Positions 24,348-32,553 of a stretch of DNA of 36,666 bases are shown one piece after another (within the stretch, counting starts at the first letter, position 1; each line of letters starts with the position of its first letter). The stretch lies in contig NZ_LAJC01000063.1 of the NCBI RefSeq assembly GCF_000981225.1, forward strand, positions 1 through 36,666. The letters run 5' to 3'. A model generated the notes under the pieces. It searched no databases. It saw only the letters and a program-made list of their open reading frames with translations, and was not told where the DNA came from. The position numbers and the translations under genes are program-made. Origin of the DNA: Allosalinactinospora lopnorensis. Its GTDB lineage: Bacteria > Actinomycetota > Actinomycetes > Streptosporangiales > Streptosporangiaceae.

Positions 24348-25637
24348 TCAGAGGATGATCCGCATGGGCTCCTCCAGGATCTCGGCCAACTCCTTGAGGA
24401 ACGCGGCGCCGACCGCGCCGTCGACGGCGCGGTGGTCCACGGACAGCTCAAGGGCGATGGTGTGGCGCGGGACGATCTCGCCTCCGCGCACCACCGGTTC
24501 CTGCTTCATGGCGCCCACCGCGAGGATCGCGGCCTCCGGCGGGTTGATGACGGCCGAGAAGCTGTCCATGCCGTACATGCCGAGGTTGCTTACGCTGAAC
24601 GTGCCGCCGCTCATCTCCTGCGGTTTCAGCTTTCCCTCGCGGGCCTTGCCGGCGAGTTCGCGACTCTTCGCGGCGATTTCGGACAGCGGGGCCTTGTCGG
24701 TGTCGTGCAGGACCGGGACCACCAGGCCCTCCTGGACCGCGACCGCCACACCGACGTTGACCCGGCGGTGCTGCAGCAGCTTGTCGTCCACCCACGAAGC
24801 GTTGACCTGGGGATGCAGCCGCAGCGTTGTCGCCGCCGCCTTCACGATCAGGTCGTTGAAGCTGACCTTGTTGCCCGTGCTCTCCAGTTGCTCGTTGATC
24901 TGGGCCCGGAACGCCTTGAGCGCCTCGGCGTCGATGGTCCGGCGCAGGTAGAAGTGCGGAACCGTCTGCTTGCTCTGCAGCAGGCGGCGCGCGATCACCT
25001 TGCGCATGTTGCTGACCGTGATCTCTTCGGAGTCGCGACCGTCGTCGAACGCCTCCTGGGCCGCCTGCGGTGCGGCCGCCGGGGCCGGTTCCCGCGCGGG
25101 CGGGGCGGTGGGCTCTCCGGCCGTGGTGGTCTGCTCCTGGGCGGCGGCCTCGATGTCGGCGCGGACGATTCGGCCCTTCGGCCCGGATCCCCTGATCGTC
25201 GTGATGTCCAGGCCGTGCTCCTTGGCCAGCCGGCGGGCCAGGGGCGAGGTGCGCGGGCGCGTCGCACCGTTGGCGTCCGCGGAGGCCGACGGAGCCGGGG
25301 CGGCCTCCTGGGGGGCGGCCTCCTCTTCTTCCTCCTCCTCGGCCGGAGCCTCGGTGGAGGGGGCGGCCTCGGCGGAGTCGGACTCCGCGGGAGCGGCGTC
25401 GGGGCTGTCGCCGAGAACGCCGATCACCGCCCCGATCGGAACGGTGTCGCCCTCGCTGACCGACTGTTTGACGAGGTAGCCCTCCTCGTAGGCCTCGTAC
25501 TCCATGACGGCCTTGTCGGTCTCGATCTCCACCAGGACATCGCCCGGCTCCACCTTGTCGCCGGTCTTCTTGACCCAGGAGCTGATGACGCCCTCCTCCA
25601 TGGTGTCGGAGAGGCGCGGCATGTAGATGTCAGTCAT
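24348..25637 (-). CDS. Dihydrolipoamide acyltransferase, E2 of a pyruvate/2-oxoacid dehydrogenase complex
   Basis: A 429-residue E2. One N-terminal lipoyl domain with the lipoylated Lys42 in EIETDKAVM; a flexible Ala/Glu/Pro linker containing a run of seven Glu; the E3-binding domain (RTSPLARRLAKEHGLDITTI, about 127-165); and the catalytic acyltransferase domain ending in the active-site SVDHRAVDGAVGA (about 398-410). It transfers the acyl group made by E1 to CoA. E1alpha and E1beta genes lie directly upstream, 14 nt between E1beta stop and this ATG. The E1 sequences suggest pyruvate, but branched-chain oxoacids cannot be excluded; no E3 gene is in the window. Confidence 0.9.
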   Translation of the reverse strand: MTDIYMPRLSDTMEEGVISSWVKKTGDKVEPGDVLVEIETDKAVMEYEAYEEGYLVKQSVSEGDTVPIGAVIGVLGDSPDAAPAESDSAEAAPSTEAPAEEEEEEEAAPQEAAPAPSASADANGATRPRTSPLARRLAKEHGLDITTIRGSGPKGRIVRADIEAAAQEQTTTAGEPTAPPAREPAPAAAPQAAQEAFDDGRDSEEITVSNMRKVIARRLLQSKQTVPHFYLRRTIDAEALKAFRAQINEQLESTGNKVSFNDLIVKAAATTLRLHPQVNASWVDDKLLQHRRVNVGVAVAVQEGLVVPVLHDTDKAPLSEIAAKSRELAGKAREGKLKPQEMSGGTFSVSNLGMYGMDSFSAVINPPEAAILAVGAMKQEPVVRGGEIVPRHTIALELSVDHRAVDGAVGAAFLKELAEILEEPMRIIL

Positions 25638-25651
25638 CGTGTGGTTCCCCT

Positions 25652-26650
25652 TTACCCGACCCGCCGGCCCACGGCGTTCAGGGTCTCCTTGACGGCGGTG
25701 ATGACCGAGTCGACCGACGGCAGGGCCGCCGTTTCGAGCGGCTTGGCGTACGGCAGGGGCACCTCGGCCATGGCGACCCGGCGCACTGGGGCGTCCAGGA
25801 AGTCGAACGCGCCCTCCTGGATGGTGGCGGCGATCTCGGCGCCGATGCCGTAGGTCAGCCAGTCGTCCTCGGCGATCACGGCCGAGCCGGTCTTGCGCAC
25901 CGACTCGACGATCGTCTCGCGGTCGAGGGGACGGAGACTGCGCAGGTCGACGACCTCGACGCTGATGTCGTCCTCGGCCAGCTTCTCCGCGACCTGCTGG
26001 GCGACCACCGCCATGCGCGAGTAGCCGATCAGCGTGATGTCGCTGCCTTCACGGGTGACCGCGGCGCGGCCGATCTCGGCGACCTGGTCCCCGTCATCGG
26101 GGACCTCGCCCTTGGAGTTGTACAGGCCCAGGTTCTCCAGGAAGAGCACGGGGTCGTCGTCGCGGATCGCGGCCCGCAGCATGGAGGCGGCGTCGCCGGG
26201 AGTGCTCGGCGCGAGGACCTTCAGGCCGGGAACGAAGGAGTAGAACAGCTCGATGTTCTGCGAGTGCGTGGCGCCGAGCTGCTGGCCGCCGCCGCCCGGG
26301 GTCCGGATGACCATCGGCACACTGGTCTGGCCGCCGAACATGCCGTAGATCTTGGCGGCGTGGTTGACGATCTGGTCGATCGCGAGCAGCGAGAAGTTGA
26401 TCGTCATGAGCTCGACGACCGGGCGCAGCCCGAGCATGGCCGCGCCGATCGCGGTGCCGACGAACCCCTCCTCGGCGATCGGGGTGTCGCGGACCCGTCG
26501 CTCCCCGAACTCCTTGAGCAGTCCTTCGGTGATCTTGTACGAGCCCTCGAAGATACCGATCTCCTCGCCGATGAGGAAGACGTCCTCGTCGCGGTGCATC
26601 TCGGCCCGCAGGGTCTCGCGCAGGGCCTGGCGGTAGGTGATCACAGACAT
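25652..26650 (-). CDS. 2-oxoacid (pyruvate) dehydrogenase E1, beta subunit
   Basis: A 332-residue transketolase-like subunit: SVITYRQALRETLRAEM, FLIGEEIGIFEGSYKITEGL, the conserved DTPIAEEGFVGTAIGAAM, MRTPGGGG-like VIRTPGGGGQQLGATHSQNI, and a C-terminal domain (VVDLRSLRPLDRETIVESV, EDDWLTYGIGAEIAATI). It pairs with E1alpha to decarboxylate the oxoacid with thiamine diphosphate. ATG at 26650 has AAGGAAG at good spacing, 16 nt after the E1alpha stop. Confidence 0.92.
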   Translation of the reverse strand: MSVITYRQALRETLRAEMHRDEDVFLIGEEIGIFEGSYKITEGLLKEFGERRVRDTPIAEEGFVGTAIGAAMLGLRPVVELMTINFSLLAIDQIVNHAAKIYGMFGGQTSVPMVIRTPGGGGQQLGATHSQNIELFYSFVPGLKVLAPSTPGDAASMLRAAIRDDDPVLFLENLGLYNSKGEVPDDGDQVAEIGRAAVTREGSDITLIGYSRMAVVAQQVAEKLAEDDISVEVVDLRSLRPLDRETIVESVRKTGSAVIAEDDWLTYGIGAEIAATIQEGAFDFLDAPVRRVAMAEVPLPYAKPLETAALPSVDSVITAVKETLNAVGRRVG

Positions 26651-26666
26651 GTACCGGCTTCCTTCC

Positions 26667-27776
26667 CTACTCTGCGAACACCGGGTCGGCGGGCATACGC
26701 CTCGACTCGTTGGCCACAGGAGTGGCGTATGTGTAGTCGAAGAGTGTCGAGACGTCGGGGTGCGGGCTGTTCTCGGCGAAGTCGGCCGCATCGGCGACCT
26801 CTTCGCGTACCGAGTCCGTGATCTCCTTCTTGGCCTCCTCGGTCAGCACCCCGGCCTTCTCCAGCCGCTCCTCGAAGAGCGCGATCGGGTCGTTCTCCTG
26901 CGCCCGGGCCTCGTCCGCCTGCTCCTGGGTGCGGTACTTGGCCGGGTCGACCACCGAGTGGCCCTTCATCCGGTGGCTGAAGGCTTCGAGTAGGAAGGGG
27001 CGCTGTTCGGAGCGGGCGCGCTCGACCAGGTCGGTGGCGGCGTCGCGCACGGCGAGGACGTCCCGGCCGTCCACGCGCTGGCCTTCGATCCGGAAGGCGG
27101 ACCCCCGCTTGTACAGGTCGGGCTCCGCGGAGGACATCTCGACGGTGGTGCCCATACCGGTGAAGTTGTTCACCACCACGTAGACGACGGGCAGGTTCCA
27201 CAGGGAGGCGATGTTCAGCGACTCGTGCCACGCGCCGATGTTGGTGGTGCCGTCGCCCATCTGGCACATGACGATCTCGTCGCCGCCCCGGTAGGAGACG
27301 GCCAGCGCGGCGCCGGTGGCCAGGGGAAGCTGCCCCCCGACGATGCCGTAGCCCCCGAGCAGGCGGGCCTCGGTGTCGAACATGTGCATGGAACCGCCCC
27401 AGCCCTTGGACACACCGGTGGTGCGTCCGTAGAGCTCGGCCATGACACCGCGGGGGCTGATGCCCTTGGCGATGGCGTACCCGTGTTCGCGGTAGTTCGT
27501 GAACAGGTAGTCGCGCTCGTTCAGCGCACTCATGAGGCCGACGACGGTGGCCTCCTCACCCAGGTTCAGGTGGCAGTAGCCGCCGATGCGGGCCTGCGTG
27601 TACGCCTGGCCGGTGCGTTCCTCGAACCGGCGGACGAGGAGCATCTGCCGGTAGTAGTCGAGGAGGTCCTTCGGCTGTTCGTCGGCGAGGTTCGGGGTGT
27701 CGTTCTTCCGATTGCGCCGGCGCCCCCCCGCGCTCTTGGCGGTGCCGCCGCCCTTCGGCTTGGCCGTGTCAGCCAT
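26667..27776 (-). CDS. 2-oxoacid (pyruvate) dehydrogenase E1, alpha subunit
   Basis: A 369-residue thiamine-diphosphate enzyme. After a basic N-terminal tail of about 35 residues (Lys/Arg/Gly-rich) come LLVRRFEERTGQAYTQARIG, YREHGYAIAKG, GRTTGVSKGWGGSMHMFD, and the ThDP/Mg motif GDGTTN (174-179) closing at VVNN (201-204). RMKGHSVVDPAKYR contains the usual phosphorylation-loop equivalent. The GWGGSMH and GRTTGVSKG features are closer to pyruvate than to branched-chain E1. First gene of the operon; its promoter carries a palindrome next to a GntR/FCD gene. Confidence 0.92.
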   Translation of the reverse strand: MADTAKPKGGGTAKSAGGRRRNRKNDTPNLADEQPKDLLDYYRQMLLVRRFEERTGQAYTQARIGGYCHLNLGEEATVVGLMSALNERDYLFTNYREHGYAIAKGISPRGVMAELYGRTTGVSKGWGGSMHMFDTEARLLGGYGIVGGQLPLATGAALAVSYRGGDEIVMCQMGDGTTNIGAWHESLNIASLWNLPVVYVVVNNFTGMGTTVEMSSAEPDLYKRGSAFRIEGQRVDGRDVLAVRDAATDLVERARSEQRPFLLEAFSHRMKGHSVVDPAKYRTQEQADEARAQENDPIALFEERLEKAGVLTEEAKKEITDSVREEVADAADFAENSPHPDVSTLFDYTYATPVANESRRMPADPVFAE

Positions 27777-28006
27777 AGTGGTGCCTTTCTACGTCCGGAG
27801 ACGGCCTCGTCCGGTCCGGTGGGGCCGAAAGAGGCCGGCGCCTGGTGCGCTGTGCGGCGCGACCAGGGGTTCCGCTGCTCCGCCGGGCTCAACGACGGGG
27901 CGCGAAGTGGCTGTTCGGTGGAGTTGACCAGCAACTCTCTTTGCTCGCTTCCCGGCCTGGGCCCCGGCCATACATCGGTCCTGGCGGGTGTAGCCGGTTC
28001 GTACGT

Positions 28007-28020
28007 TGTTCACGTGAAAC
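28007..28020. promoter_or_regulatory. parS-like ParB site (12 of 14 bases)
   Basis: TGTTCACGTGAAAC: the right ten bases match parS perfectly, two differ on the left. It lies in the pdh leader. Confidence 0.4.
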
Positions 28021-28047
28021 CGTATTCGTGTGACATGCGTCGCGCAC

Positions 28048-28076
28048 ACTCTACGGACTGATCGATGATCGATCAA
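28048..28076 (-). promoter_or_regulatory. Promoter and operator of the pdh-type operon
   Basis: On the minus strand TTGATC (28076-28071), a 17-bp spacer, TAGAGT (28053-28048). A perfect dyad TGATCGA-TGA-TCGATCA (28059-28075) covers the -35 box and half the spacer, so a bound protein would block polymerase. The GntR/FCD protein encoded just upstream is the likely binder. The leader would be about 265 nt. Confidence 0.6.
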
Positions 28077-28132
28077 TATGACTTTAGGGGGATTTATCCG
28101 GCGAACAGGACAGAGGGCGAGCCGGTCGCGAG

Positions 28133-28810
28133 TCAGTGCACAGTGTCGCGCGACTTGAGGGCGGCCTCGACATAATTCAGGACGTGCTCGCTGAGCATCC
28201 GCCCGACATTGGGGTCGCCCCGGCGGAACGCCTCGGTGATCTGGGTGTGGTCGGCGGCCTTCGCGTGCAGCTCCATGTCGAGCCAGCGGACCGACAGGGC
28301 CGTCCACACCTCGACCCCCAACGACTCCCACGTATGCAGCAGCACACTGTTGTCGGCGGCCCGCACCACCTCCCGGTGGAACTCCACACTGTGCTTGATC
28401 TGCTCCTCTACATCCCCGCTGGTGGTCGCGCGCTTGAGCGCGTCGACCTCGCGTTCCAGCGGCCGGGGGTCCCGGGCCAGGCGGGGGGCGGCGAGTTCGG
28501 CCGCGACCAGTTCCAGGCCCGCGCGGACCGGGTAGATCTCGGCCATGTCCGCTACGCCGAAGTCGCGGACGCGTGCCCCCTTGTTCGGCACGGACTCGAT
28601 GAGCCGCAGCGCCTCCAGCTCGCGCAGCGCCTCCCGCACGGGGGCCTGGCTCACGTTGAGCTCAGCCGCGACGCGCCGCTCGACGATTCGCTCGCCGGGC
28701 TGCCAGCGTCCGGAGAGCAGGCCGTCCACCAGCACGCGCCGGATCTGCTCCCGCAGCGGGTTGCGTGCCAATCGAGACGGATAATCCGGCCTCTCAGGGA
28801 GGTCGACCAT
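28133..28810 (-). CDS. GntR-family regulator with FCD domain, probable repressor of the pdh-type operon
   Basis: A 225-residue FadR-like protein. Winged helix at about 18-82 (REQIRRVLVDGLLSGRWQPG, VERRVAAELNVSQAPVREAL, RLIESVPNKGARVRDF) and an all-helical FCD domain with metal/ligand residues in RAGLELVAAELAAP, EFHREVVRAADN and EAFRRGDPNVGRMLSEHV. FCD regulators bind small carboxylates such as pyruvate, lactate or other acids, which fits a neighbouring oxoacid dehydrogenase. ATG at 28810 has AAAGG 6 nt upstream and is preferred to ATG 28837. Same strand as the operon, 356 bp away. Confidence 0.85.
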   Translation of the reverse strand: MVDLPERPDYPSRLARNPLREQIRRVLVDGLLSGRWQPGERIVERRVAAELNVSQAPVREALRELEALRLIESVPNKGARVRDFGVADMAEIYPVRAGLELVAAELAAPRLARDPRPLEREVDALKRATTSGDVEEQIKHSVEFHREVVRAADNSVLLHTWESLGVEVWTALSVRWLDMELHAKAADHTQITEAFRRGDPNVGRMLSEHVLNYVEAALKSRDTVH

Positions 28811-29032
28811 CAACGACCTTTCTGTTCTGTGCGTCATAAGAGGGCGGGCTCATTGAAGAGTGCCACACGGCTGTGTGGCTTCCGGCATACGGACGCCGGT
28901 TGCTAACGGAACGCTCACGTTCCAGACGCGCCGTGGTGAACACTCATCGGGCCCATCCTGACTGATAGACAAAGCATGAGGTAGCGCGATGATCATTACC
29001 AGGCCGACGGACAGCCCACCGGGGCAGGGCGC
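28811..29032. other. Intergenic stretch with a small hairpin
   Basis: GCCACAC-GGCT-GTGTGGC at 28862-28879 is a tidy 7-bp stem with a tetraloop. No gene is apparent. Confidence 0.35.
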
Positions 29033-29145
29033 TATGCTCTCCTGTCGGAAACGTTGGAGAGAAACTGGGGCGGGCAACTGTGATCTCCGGCACGATGGCA
29101 TCCGGCCCGGAGGGGGTAGCCGTGAAGTGCCCGCTGTTCCCCAGT
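29033..29145 (+). ncRNA. Candidate structured leader or small RNA upstream of the PAP2 gene
   Basis: After a TATGCT box (29033-29038) the transcript could fold into a long stem: ACTGGGG+CGGGCA (29064-29076) with TGCCCG (29128-29133) and CCCCAGT (29139-29145), 13 pairs interrupted by one 5-nt bulge. Inside is a second stem CTCCGG (29085-29090)/CCGGAG (29107-29112). CACG (29091-29094) can also pair with CGTG (29121-29124), crossing the inner stem. I do not recognise a known family. Confidence 0.4.
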
Positions 29146-29322
29146 GATGGACCGCACCGGTAACGCCGAGGTTCCGGTGAACGGGCACACCGACGCCAAC
29201 GGCGCGTCGTGTGTCCGCATAATCCCCCAGATCCCCCTCAACCCAGTCCCAGCGGCGAGCCCATCCCCAAAGCACGACCGTGCCGCAGGCCAGCCCACAA
29301 TTCGTGAGACAGCACTGAGCAC

Positions 29323-30197
29323 ATGATGCGTACAACGCGGATCGGCCCGAAGCCGCCGTACAGGGCCGGGCGACCGAGAACCTTCCACAACGAGAGATCC
29401 TTACCCGAGGCCCCGCGGATCCCGTTCGGGTGGCCGGGAAGCGCCTCCAGGTCAGGGGCGGCCTGGCCGAGCGTGAGCGAGATCGCGTGGGGACTGGCGT
29501 CGGACAAGATCGCCATCGTCCTCGCCGTGGCCCTCCTCATTATGACGGTGCTCTCCGCCGGACCACTGCACCCCATCGACAACTTCATCAATACGGCACC
29601 GCGGCCGTACTGGGACGAGATCCGGGAGTTTCTGATCCTGTGGCCGGACACGGTGGCGTCGCGTTTCGTCGCGCTGCCGGTCCTGGGGGTCACGGCGCTG
29701 CACTTCGCGTACTGGTACCGGTCCTGGCGCCCGATCATTCTCGGCGCTGTCGGTGTGTTCGGCATGATCTGCCTGGTCGCGTCGATGAAGCTGCTTTTCT
29801 CGCGCAGTCATCCGCGGACCTTCGACCCGTCGTTCTTCTCCGCTGAGGGGGAGTGTCCTTTCCCTCCGGCCACGGTGCCAACGCCATTCTGCTCTACGGT
29901 CTGGTGCTGTTCCTGATCATCCGCTACCGGGCGGCGCGCCCGCACATCATCCAGCGCCTGGCCTACTGCATCGTCGGGATCGCGCTCCTGCAGGCGGCGG
30001 TCTCCGTCTTCCTGCACTTCCACTGGTTCACCGACCTCGCGACCGGCATGATCGCCGGGGGTCTCGCACTGCGGCTCACGATCCGGCTGGACCGGATGAT
30101 CCCCCAGGGCCAGACGAAGTACTGGTGGCCGTGGCACGGGGGCAGTTTCTGGGACGGCCCGGACCAGCACTCAGCCAAGCCCGTGCCCGGCTCCTGA
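29323..30197 (+). pseudogene. PAP2-superfamily phosphatase, broken by one frameshift
   Basis: A membrane phosphatase of about 290 residues once the frame is joined. Transmembrane helices include KIAIVLAVALLIMTVLSAG, PIILGAVGVFGMICLVASM and AILLYGLVLFLIIRYRA. PAP2 motifs: KLLFSRSHPRTFDPSFF, then VSFPSGHGANA and HFHWFTDLATGMIAGG. Between the first two, frame changes at 29847-29851, a run of five G where six restore AEGGVSFPSGH. It would hydrolyse lipid pyrophosphates or phosphatidic acid at the membrane. Start ATG 29323 is uncertain. A candidate structured RNA lies upstream. Confidence 0.8.
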
Positions 30198-30290
30198 GGT
30201 TCCGGGGGACCGCGCCGGCCCCGTCCCAGGACGTGGCCCGGCCGACGTCCTCGGGAAGAAAGCGGTCCGCCCCCGAGCCTGCTGCGCCCG

Positions 30291-30309
30291 CGCCGCCCGG
30301 AGGGCGGCG
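30291..30309 (-). terminator. Terminator of the LLM gene
   Basis: 8-bp stem CGCCGCCC/GGGCGGCG with a 3-nt loop, 6 nt past the stop. Confidence 0.5.
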
Positions 30310-30315
30310 GTACGC

Positions 30316-31283
30316 TCACCTCGACGGCGTCAGTGAGCGGATCGGCTCGTCGAGCTCCTTGGCGAAGAAGTCGAAGAACCCGTCGGGGTCGGGGCCGGCG
30401 TTGACCAGGGCGAGATTGTCGAACCCGGCGTCGACGAACTGCTGCGCCACAGTGAGGTGATCCGAGGCGTCGGGGCCGTAGCCGAAGGACTCGGCGATGT
30501 GCTCCTCACCGACGAACTCCGTCGCGGCCTCGAAGTTGACCGGGTTCGGCAGCTCCGCCATCACCTTCCACCCCGTCACACCGAAGCGGAACGTCTCGCG
30601 CGCCGAGCGCAGCGCCGCCGATTCGTCCTCCGCCCAGGACAGCGGCACCTCCGCGTACTTCTCCCCGTTCCCGCCGGCCCCGGTGTAGGCCTTGACCAGC
30701 TCCGGCTTCGGCTCCGTGGCGAAGATCGCGTCACCGTGCTCGGCGGCGATCCGGGCGGATTCCGAGCCGCTGATCGCCACGGCGATCCGGGGCGGCGTCT
30801 TCGGCAGGTCGAACACCTGGCGTCCTCCAGCGAGAGGTACCTGCCGTCGAAGGAGTGGTAGCCGCCCGACCACAGCAGTCGGATGATCTGCAGCGACTCG
30901 CGGAACATCTCGTGGCGCTCGCGTACCGCCGGCCACCCCTGGCCGACCACGTGCTCGCTGAGCCGCTCACCCGATCCGACCCCCAACACGAAGCGCTCGT
31001 TGGACAGCAGCGCTGTCGTGGCCGCCGCCTGGGCGATGATGGCCGGGTGGTAGCGGATGAAGGGGCATGTGACACCGGTGGCGAGTTCGATCCGGTCCGT
31101 GCGCGCGGCCGCGGCGGCAAGGATCGACCAGGCGAAGCCGGAGTGGCCGTGACTGTACAGCCACGGGTGGAAATGATCGCTGACCTCGACGAAATCGAAT
31201 CCCACCATCTCGGCGCGCACTGCCTGGCGGACGATCTCCTGCGGTGAGTAGCCCTCCGCGAAGAGTTTGTATCCGATTTTCAT
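30316..31283 (-). pseudogene. LLM-class F420-dependent oxidoreductase (FGD-like), broken by one frameshift
   Basis: About 322 residues when joined. The first part (MKIGYKLFAEGYSPQEIVRQ, VSDHFHPWLYSHGHSGFAWS, ATGVTCPFIRYHPAIIAQAA, FVLGVGSGERLSEHVVG, YLSLEDAR) is that of F420-dependent glucose-6-phosphate dehydrogenase relatives, with F420-pocket residues in SDHFHPW. The second part (VFDLPKTPPRIAVAISGSES, AIFATEPKPELVKAYTGAGG, FVDAGFDNLALVNAGPDPDG) follows in another frame. Sense AGGTG at about 30817 would read through as AGGGTG. It would pass hydride between a substrate and F420. Start ATG 31283 matches the family but has a weak ribosome site. Confidence 0.85.
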
Positions 31284-31465
31284 AACTGCGCCCCGCCTCG
31301 TGTCGGCGCATACTGACGAGACCCCGCTATCCGGCCCTGCTCCCCGGGAAACGCGGTGATCACGGACGTGAGCGGCCCGGAGCCGGAAAACCGGTTGCCC
31401 TGCGGGCGGGGCCGGCGCAGGATCGGCGGACCATCAGTTCGGCCCGTGACCGGAAGGAGAGTGCC

Positions 31466-31972
31466 GTGCCCGACATCGCCGTCCGCGCTGGCGTGCCCGC
31501 CGACCTGCCCCGCCTGGTGGAGATCTCCCGCGCCGCCTTCACCCTCTTCGGACACGCCGGGCTGGAGCTGCCGCCGGACGACCCGGAGGCCGAACTGGCC
31601 GAAGCGGGCCGGATCCTCGTCGCGGAGCTGCCGGTACCCGGCAGCGGGCCGTTGGCCGCGGGCTTCGCGCAGCTCACCGAGCTGGACGGCAACGCGCACC
31701 TGCAGGAGATCAGCGTGCACCCCGATCACGGGCGGCGCGGTGTGGGCAGCGCGCTGCTGGAGGCCGCGTGTGCTGGCGCGGGCGAGCGAGGCCTGCCCGC
31801 GATGACCCTGACGACCTTCCGGGACCTGCCGTTCAACGGGCCGTGGTACGCCCGCCGGGGCTTCACGGAACTGCCCCCGGCCGAGTGGGGCCCCGAGTTG
31901 TTCGCCCAGTGGCACAACGAGGCCGGTCTGCTGGTGGTGCCGCGGATCGTGATGCGCCGCGAGCTGCGCTGA
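31466..31972 (+). CDS. GNAT-family N-acetyltransferase
   Basis: A 168-residue acetyl-CoA-dependent transferase. VRAGVPADLPRLVEISRAAF opens the fold; the acetyl-CoA pyrophosphate loop is ISVHPDHGRRGVGSALLEAA (about 77-96); PWYARRGFTELPPAEWGPEL closes it. GTG at 31466 is preceded by GGAAGGAGAG. Substrate unknown. Divergent from the LLM gene with 182 bp between. Confidence 0.9.
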   Translation: MPDIAVRAGVPADLPRLVEISRAAFTLFGHAGLELPPDDPEAELAEAGRILVAELPVPGSGPLAAGFAQLTELDGNAHLQEISVHPDHGRRGVGSALLEAACAGAGERGLPAMTLTTFRDLPFNGPWYARRGFTELPPAEWGPELFAQWHNEAGLLVVPRIVMRRELR

Positions 31973-32042
31973 CCGTCCGCGGCCGAGACCGTGGAACGCC
32001 GTCTGCGCGTTCACCCATGTATACGCAGCGTTTGTAGGAACA

Positions 32043-32338
32043 ATGCTCGGTGATGCGGGTACATCAGGGGCGCGTGAGCTCTCCCGCAGCCCCGGTTCCA
32101 TATTCAGTCGGATGGAAGAGTGAGGCTATCCAGGTCACCTGGCACGGCAAGGTTATCGCCGCCATGCTGCCCGGATCAGGAACACGGGGACGCTACTCGG
32201 ATCTCGTGGCCCGGGGGGCTGATTCGGCTCACGTCGACCACAACGGGCGACCTCAACCGGATCGCGACGTTCGAGACCTCCGGTGACGTTTTTCCGCTGG
32301 ATGTGCTGCTGGCAGAGCGAGCGGAGGACGAGCGCTGA
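32043..32338 (+). pseudogene. Phd/YefM-type antitoxin relic with two frame breaks
   Basis: Three frames in sequence give GARELSRSPGSIFSRMEE, then EAIQVTWHGKVIAAMLPGSG, then ISWPGGLIRLTSTTTGDLNR and GDVFPLDVLLAERAEDER. This is the pattern of an actinobacterial Phd/VapB antitoxin (ARELSR..G.., V..HGKP.A.L.P, then PLDVLLAEREEDR). Breaks lie near 32119 (two G restore EEGEAIQV) and near 32195. An AGGA sits 4-5 nt before ATG 32043. Antitoxins of this family bind DNA and a cognate PIN or Doc toxin. The two breaks may be decay or base-calling errors. Confidence 0.5.
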
Positions 32339-32402
32339 TCTACCGCGACGCCTTCCCGTCGATGACGTGCGCGCGTTCCTGGCCGATCCCGGGCCGGCGT
32401 GA
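32335..32402 (+). pseudogene. Possible remnant of the cognate toxin
   Basis: Overlapping the antitoxin stop, CTG ATC TAC CGC GAC GCC reads LIYRDA, like the opening (V/M)IYLD(T/A) of VapC/PIN toxins. In another frame the next 50 nt end LPVDDVRAFLADPGPA, stop. If correct, about 350 nt of toxin is deleted. The segment is too short to be sure. Confidence 0.25.
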
Positions 32403-32444
32403 GGACGGGCGGGTCCCCAACCGCGCGGGTGTCCCTGTTCGGCG

Positions 32445-32470
32445 CTTATTCAACTCTTAGCCATCCCTTA
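32445..32470 (+). promoter_or_regulatory. Triple CTTA repeat, predicted response-regulator site
   Basis: CTTA at 32445, 32456 and 32467, exactly 11 bp apart, about 85 bp before the DUF4956 gene. An OmpR-type regulator binds such direct repeats on one DNA face. Confidence 0.6.
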
Positions 32471-32553
32471 ACCGCGCTGGTCGTAGCGTTCCCTGCAGAA
32501 CAGCGGCGGTACAGCCGGGACCGCCGCACCCCGCACGGCACAGGAGGACTTCC

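Noticed and set aside
24327-25853. Plus-strand frame opposite the E2 gene
   Set aside because: Gly/Arg/Leu-rich shadow of a clear dihydrolipoamide acyltransferase.
29064-29145. Cobalamin riboswitch
   Set aside because: Only the GCGGGCAACTGT-like piece fits; the upstream GGTGAGAATCCGG-type helix and the conserved B12 box are not present.
28983-29146. Small ORF beginning MIITRPTDSPPGQG
   Set aside because: It runs through the paired RNA region, has no family resemblance, and the stem pairing better explains the sequence.
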